From assembly GCA_947627275.1 (NCBI GenBank), contig CANQVK010000005.1, forward strand, positions 1 to 64,000: a stretch of 64,000 bases of DNA. Reading direction: 5' to 3'. The translations under genes and the position numbers were made by a program. The stretch is from an uncultured Ruminococcus sp. GTDB taxonomy: Bacteria > Bacillota > Clostridia > Oscillospirales > Ruminococcaceae. The notes under the pieces were generated by a model, which worked only from the letters and a program-made list of their open reading frames with translations, did not search any database and was not told the origin of the DNA. Of the stretch, positions 61,411-64,000 are shown piece by piece (within the stretch, counting starts at the first letter, position 1; each line of letters begins with the position of its first letter).

Positions 61411-62118
61411 ATTACGAAAAAAGCGGTCGTTACGGGAGGTTCAGGAGGTATAGGAGAAGCGATATGCCGCCGCCTTGCCGAAGATGGATATTATGTTTAT
61501 ACAGGTTTTTCGGCGTCCAAGGAAAAAGCCGAAAAGATCGCCGCAGAAACAGGCGGAGAGGCGGTAAAGCTTGACGTTTCTTCTTTGGAGGACGTTATGT
61601 CCGTTTCGGAAAGGGTCGGAACAGCCGATCTGCTGGTGAACAATGCAGGCATTTCCGAAATTGATCTGTTTACAGGTATCTCCATAGAAAAAAGCCGCAG
61701 TATCATGGAAATAAATCTTGTCGGCGCGATGAATTGCGCAAGGGCTTTGCTGCCTGCGATGATACGCCGAAAATCGGGGTGCGTTGTAAATATTTCCTCT
61801 ATGTGGGGGCAGGTCGGAGCGTCCTGCGAGGTGGACTATTCCGCTTCAAAGGCAGGTCTTATAGGTTTTACAAAGGCTTTGGCAAAGGAGGTAGCTCCCT
61901 CGGGGATTCGGGTGAACTGCGTTGCTCCGGGCTTTATAATGACCGAAATGAACAGCAGATTTTCCGATGAGGAGCTGGAGCTTATCCGTGAGGAAATACC
62001 TCTCGGAATATTCGGCGAACCTCGCCATGTTGCGGACGCCGTTGCTTTTCTTGCGTCTCGGGGCGCAGAGTATATAACAGGACAGATATTAGCTGTAAAC
62101 GGCGGTATGGTAGTTTGA
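61411..62118 (+). CDS. SDR-family oxidoreductase (FabG-like) with apparent ATT start
   Basis: A 235-residue NAD(P)-dependent short-chain dehydrogenase. The cofactor motif TGGSGGIGEA lies at residues 8-17 when read from 61411. Later motifs are NNAGISE, the catalytic Ser in VNISSMWG, the YxxxK pair in YSASKAGL, and APGFIMTEM with ITGQILAVNGG at the end. The track start at 61585 (TTG) would cut off the cofactor site. An in-frame stop lies at 61399, and between it and the motif there is no ATG, GTG or TTG. With AGGGGAG at 61401-61407, ATT at 61411 (MTKKAVVTGG...) is the likeliest start; ACG at 61414 is an alternative. A sequencing error or pseudogene remains possible. Confidence 0.8.
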   Translation: MTKKAVVTGGSGGIGEAICRRLAEDGYYVYTGFSASKEKAEKIAAETGGEAVKLDVSSLEDVMSVSERVGTADLLVNNAGISEIDLFTGISIEKSRSIMEINLVGAMNCARALLPAMIRRKSGCVVNISSMWGQVGASCEVDYSASKAGLIGFTKALAKEVAPSGIRVNCVAPGFIMTEMNSRFSDEELELIREEIPLGIFGEPRHVADAVAFLASRGAEYITGQILAVNGGMVV

Positions 62119-62133
62119 TATACTCGCCGCTAT

Positions 62134-62182
62134 TGCAAAATATGCTGTCAGATATGTGTGATTTGCTATAGCGTTTAGTATA
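62134..62182. repeat. Family C end fragment, copy C3
   Basis: TGCAAAATATGCTGTCAGAT and TTTGCTATAGCGTTTAGTAT are the right third of family C. The left end is missing. Confidence 0.65.
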
Positions 62183-62263
62183 TAAAGTAATACTGACATA
62201 AGATCCGATTCAGGCATCTGTTATAGCAAACGACAAAATATTTTGACGTTCACTATAATTTAC

Positions 62264-62291
62264 CAACGCCCTCGATAGGGGCGTTGTTTTA
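62264..62291 (+). terminator. Terminator of the SDR gene
   Basis: Stem CAACGCCC / GGGCGTTG followed by TTTTATAT. Confidence 0.75.
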
Positions 62292-62397
62292 TATGTTAAA
62301 AAATAAAATTTATATAAAGTTGTCCCTTTTTGTCGCAATTGGCGAATGTACTATATGAAGCATGTTTCGATTGAAATTCAGACAGGAGGTGAAAAAT

Positions 62398-62964
62398 ATG
62401 ACGGATTCGGAATGGGAGCAGTTATTATGCAGTTCTCCATCAAAAGCTTACGAAACGCTTATTGATCAGTACGGAAATCTTATATATGCCATAGTTCTCA
62501 ATAAAATCGGAAACTGCGGGTCAAGAGAAGACGTTGAGGATTGTGTGAGCGATATAATGGTTGAGGTTTTCAAGAATGCCGAAAGGTATTCGGCAGGATG
62601 CGGAAGTTTAAAGTCGTATATAAGCACAATTGCAAAGTGCAGAGCCATTGACGCTTTCAGACAGATTTCAGCAAGGAATAATATGTGTTCGGATATGGAA
62701 GATGACGGCATATTTGTTCCTCCCGCCTTGGACAATACCGAAGAAGAAACCGAAAAACGCATGTTCAGTCAGAAACTCTGGAATATAGTTAAATCTCTTG
62801 GAGAACCCGACTGTTCAATAATAGTGTATCAGTACTTTTACAAGCACAAGGTACACGAAATCGCAAAAATTCTTGAAATGACATCAGACTCTGTAAAGAA
62901 GAGAAGCCTGCGTGCTAGAAAGAAAATAGGTACGCTCCTTAGAAAGGACGGTTATCATGAATAA
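62398..62964 (+). CDS. ECF-type RNA polymerase sigma factor
   Basis: A 188-residue sigma-70 family factor with region 2 (about 20-85, IDQYGNLIYAIVLNKIGNCGSREDVEDCVSDIMVEVFKN) and region 4 (about 140-185, VHEIAKILEMTSDSVKKRSLRARKKIGTLL). The start at 62398 follows ACAGGAGGTGAAAAAT, better than the track start at 62362. It overlaps the next gene by 8 bp. This repeats the sigma-plus-membrane-partner plan of 8804-11300, but the two sigma factors are clearly diverged. Confidence 0.9.
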   Translation: MTDSEWEQLLCSSPSKAYETLIDQYGNLIYAIVLNKIGNCGSREDVEDCVSDIMVEVFKNAERYSAGCGSLKSYISTIAKCRAIDAFRQISARNNMCSDMEDDGIFVPPALDNTEEETEKRMFSQKLWNIVKSLGEPDCSIIVYQYFYKHKVHEIAKILEMTSDSVKKRSLRARKKIGTLLRKDGYHE

Positions 62965-64000
62965 AAATGACAAGGATCTTATGAATCAGCTTAGTAACCT
63001 TAACGACCTTTCTGTTGAGGAAATAGCTGAAAAATATCCTGCGATCAACAAAAAAATCAAAAAACGTATTTTTAAGAAGTGCTTGAAAAAAAACGGTTTT
63101 TCTGCTGAGATAGAGAGCGACGGCAATGAAGCGGTTACTGTTTCTGGAATCGAACGCTATAAACGCAGGCATTTATACAGATTTGCCGCTTCTGCCGCTG
63201 CTTTTGTTGTAGCTGTCGGAGGAATAACAAGCGTGTTTATGCTTAACAGGAATCCCTACGGAAACAATAGTTCGGAAACAGAAAAGACGTCTGCACTGAT
63301 AATTTCCAGCTCGTGGACTGACAGCGACTCGAGTAAAACTACGGCTACAGCATCAAAAGGCGACAATATCGGTTCGTGGGAGACAACTAAGCCGGCATCG
63401 GACGCAAATAATGATCCAGTTTCTTTAAGTGGAACATATTGGTATGAATATGAACTCGACGGTCCTGCTGAAAAATCTATCGAGTTCGGTTATGACGGTT
63501 TCAGCGGACACTATGTAATACCCGCGAAAGATATAACGACAACAGAGAGTACAAAAATACCTTTCACATATGAAAAAAATGGATATGACATAACCTTCTC
63601 TATGGGTTCTGACGCAGCAACGGCAAAATTGAGTTACAGTGACAACGACCCGAGAGGGCAAATTATGATGACTCTGGTATGGGCGAATGGAGATACAGAG
63701 TATTTTTACAATGATGCCCCGATTACTTCACCAGGCAATGACAATAAGAACGAGACATCGCAGACAACGACAGAAGCCACAGAAGAAACGACTGTTAATA
63801 ATACTGTTTCCTTTGATTCTGTTTCTTTGAACGAAACCTTTTGGCATGAGTATGAAAGCGACGTTTCTGCTGAACATTATATTGAGTTTGGTAATGACGG
63901 TTTCAGCGGACACTATATTACACCCCCATATGATTATACAACACAAGATGCTTTGAAAATATATTTCACATATACACAAAATGGAGATGAAATATTTATC
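62957..64000 (+). CDS. Putative anti-sigma membrane protein with repeated ectodomain (partial, runs off the window)
   Basis: Not in the ORF track because its stop is beyond the window; 348 codons are visible. It begins MNKNDKDLMNQLSNLNDLSVEE with about 70 cytoplasmic residues. One membrane helix follows (about 76-96, FAASAAAFVVAVGGITSVFML), then a Ser/Thr-rich stretch. Two copies of an extracellular domain follow, starting with GTYWYEYELDGPAEKSIEFG (about 158) and ETFWHEYESDVSAEHYIEFG (about 292); both continue into NDGFSGHY or YDGFSGHY. Co-translation with the sigma gene (8-bp overlap) supports an anti-sigma or sensor role. I do not recognise the repeated domain. Confidence 0.7.
   Translation, partial: MNKNDKDLMNQLSNLNDLSVEEIAEKYPAINKKIKKRIFKKCLKKNGFSAEIESDGNEAVTVSGIERYKRRHLYRFAASAAAFVVAVGGITSVFMLNRNPYGNNSSETEKTSALIISSSWTDSDSSKTTATASKGDNIGSWETTKPASDANNDPVSLSGTYWYEYELDGPAEKSIEFGYDGFSGHYVIPAKDITTTESTKIPFTYEKNGYDITFSMGSDAATAKLSYSDNDPRGQIMMTLVWANGDTEYFYNDAPITSPGNDNKNETSQTTTEATEETTVNNTVSFDSVSLNETFWHEYESDVSAEHYIEFGNDGFSGHYITPPYDYTTQDALKIYFTYTQNGDEIFI

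Overview
The window is a low-to-mid-GC Firmicutes chromosome segment, most like a fibre-degrading Ruminococcus of the R. flavefaciens type (Oscillospiraceae). The reasons are two GH26 mannanase-type enzymes and a metallopeptidase-like protein that carry C-terminal dockerins, Thr-rich linkers, sortase-anchored pili, clostridial-type single-chain PurL, a tryptophan T-box, a sporulation sigma factor (SigG) and the Fe-S scaffold/GGGtGRT pair. The species is an inference. No scaffoldin or cohesin gene is in the window.

Layout. 0.4-3.2 kb: small membrane protein, nth, YjbQ, SIR2 deacylase and a lipoprotein in a tightly overlapping operon. 3.4-8.3 kb: two paralogous secreted CBM35-GH26-dockerin enzymes around ogt. 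8.5-11.3 kb: tRNA-Leu(CAA), an ECF sigma factor and its large membrane partner. 11.9-18.6 kb: membrane-anchored spermidine-synthase-like protein, purL and mtaB. 18.9-20.7 kb: His-less HPr-like protein, DUF378 protein and rpsF-ssb-rpsR. 21.2-25.6 kb: GtrA, FAD oxidoreductase and polytopic GT-C-like protein, a probable envelope glycan module. 25.6-29.8 kb: regulator/membrane-protein modules. 29.8-39.1 kb: aromatic pathway, aroF-aroC and T-box-controlled trpEGD(CF)BA. 39.5-45.5 kb: pilus operon (coiled-coil protein, signal peptidase, backbone pilin, class C sortase, minor pilin, second sortase). 45.5-50.1 kb: pflA, cca, the scaffold/GGGtGRT operon and tRNA-Ala(GGC). 50.4-54.6 kb: MATE exporter, sigG and YitT-type protein. 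54.8-62.1 kb: dockerin metallopeptidase, cobO, HtrA, thioesterase, LTA-synthase-like protein and an SDR. 62.4 kb to the end: second ECF sigma factor with a membrane partner that runs off the window.

The most unusual content is non-coding. Nearly every long gene-free stretch holds palindromic repeats of several families, labelled A to G here. Family A has three full copies (11.4, 32.0 and 51.9 kb) plus relics. The full copies share a fixed chassis (an AAGAGTTAACTCTT-like palindrome, then two GC-rich hairpins) around a long hairpin whose arms differ between copies yet stay complementary within each copy. Two of the three copies sit directly downstream of a sigma-A-type promoter and upstream of a gene in the same direction. 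Families C, D and E have different terminal inverted repeats but share an internal core. One element overlaps the htrA stop codon and another sits inside the loop of a terminator stem. This repeat system is the best candidate here for something undescribed. All family calls come from reading motifs; no database search was possible.
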